DNA of 14,028 nt from Trachipleistophora hominis. Its lineage: Eukaryota; Microsporidia; Pleistophoridae. This document shows, piece after piece, positions 13,420 through 14,028 of the stretch (within the stretch, counting starts at the first letter, position 1; each line of letters begins with the position of its first letter). Position numbers and translations under genes: made by a program. The DNA lies in the NCBI GenBank assembly GCA_000316135.1, contig JH993959.1:34286-48313 (forward strand). The letters run 5' to 3'. Under the pieces are notes generated by a model, which was given only the letters and a program-made list of their open reading frames with translations, did not search any database and had not been told where the DNA came from.

Positions 13420-14028
13420 TACTCTTTATTACCAGCAATAAATAAATCTTTTCCTAATAACAATTTTTTTACTCAAAAGGTAGTATAATTTTCTTCACAT
13501 AGGTTATTAAGTATACACAGTTAAATGCAACATCTTTATAGTTCGAGTAACATACACGATTTAAATTATTTGCTTTCATTTAATTGAGTAGCTGATTTCT
13601 AAATTATTCCTTATTAAAATTAGTTGGTGATACATTATTGAGTTGTATTTTTACTAAGATGGCGATTGTTATTTCTTCTTCTCTTATATTCTTTAATTGA
13701 ATGTACGAAAATATTCTTGTAGAAATACTGTTTTTATCTTGTAGAATAATGGTTATATAATTTTATATGCAGTTAACTAATACACATATGATTCAAGCGG
13801 ATCAAATATATCAATAAACGAATTTAAAATGTGTTGTTTTATTCTCGAAAAGACTTAACAAAGCTGTATATGCCATTTAATAATAAGTTTGAACTTTTAG
13901 TCCTCTTATAAAAGTACAATGAAACACATTTCATTGGAATAGACACTTTTTTCGAATTGGTTAATTTGTTTCCAAGTTAAATTTTAAATATATTATAGAT
14001 ATTTGGCGAAATGAATTTACTATTGGAA

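Larger units (their letters stand above)
10784..14028. other. Gene-poor AT-rich right flank (3.2 kb)
   Basis: Apart from a doubtful ORF at 10996-11223, no coding sequence with an ATG start and protein character was found. Frames at 11507-11716 and 11644-11826 start at TTG and look random. The first ~250 bases are T/G-rich and C-poor on the plus strand. Features seen are a 45-bp duplication, short palindromes, hairpins and one 78-bp element. No tRNA, rRNA or spliceosomal RNA signature was recognised. 11900-13270 and 13420-14028 hold nothing notable beyond short AT palindromes such as GTTTAATTAAAC (12115-12126). Confidence 0.55.

Overview
This is a eukaryotic window, most likely from a microsporidian with an expanded, AT-rich genome. 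The evidence is three intronless, divergent but clearly eukaryotic housekeeping genes; an eRF3 with no N-terminal extension; CCC triplets just upstream of likely start codons (a start-proximal signal reported in several microsporidia); and AATAAA signals just after stop codons. The assignment is an inference (about 0.7). Another fast-evolving, AT-rich fungus or protist is not excluded.

Layout. 1-757 is AT-rich intergenic DNA. 758-931 (minus) is a likely small one-pass membrane protein. 932-4121 is gene-free but full of repeats: tandem repeats of 38, 45, 47 and 50 bp, hairpins, a 131-bp inverted-repeat element, and two copies of a 78-bp TG...CA element. 4122-10783 holds three minus-strand genes with intergenic gaps of 477 and 467 bp. 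In transcription order these are a VTC-type polyphosphate polymerase (SPX + catalytic tunnel + three-helix membrane domain, 946 aa), the release-factor GTPase eRF3 (483 aa) and chaperonin subunit CCT6/zeta (474 aa). 10784-14028 is again gene-poor, with a doubtful 75-codon ORF, a 45-bp tandem duplication and a third copy of the 78-bp element in the opposite orientation.

The three large genes belong to separate pathways: polyphosphate synthesis in acidocalcisome/vacuole membranes, translation termination, and cytosolic folding. Nothing indicates an operon; the shared strand and similar gap sizes are the only link.

The most notable observations are: (1) a dispersed 78-bp family with TG...CA ends, inverted-repeat termini and 5-bp flanking duplications; (2) a sawtooth of strand composition, in which each large gene goes from A/C-ending codons at its 5' end to G/T-ending codons at its 3' end, with resets in the spacers and once inside eRF3; (3) an Asn/Thr-rich insert inside eRF3 at exactly that internal reset; (4) a CCT6 that has lost several ATPase motifs.
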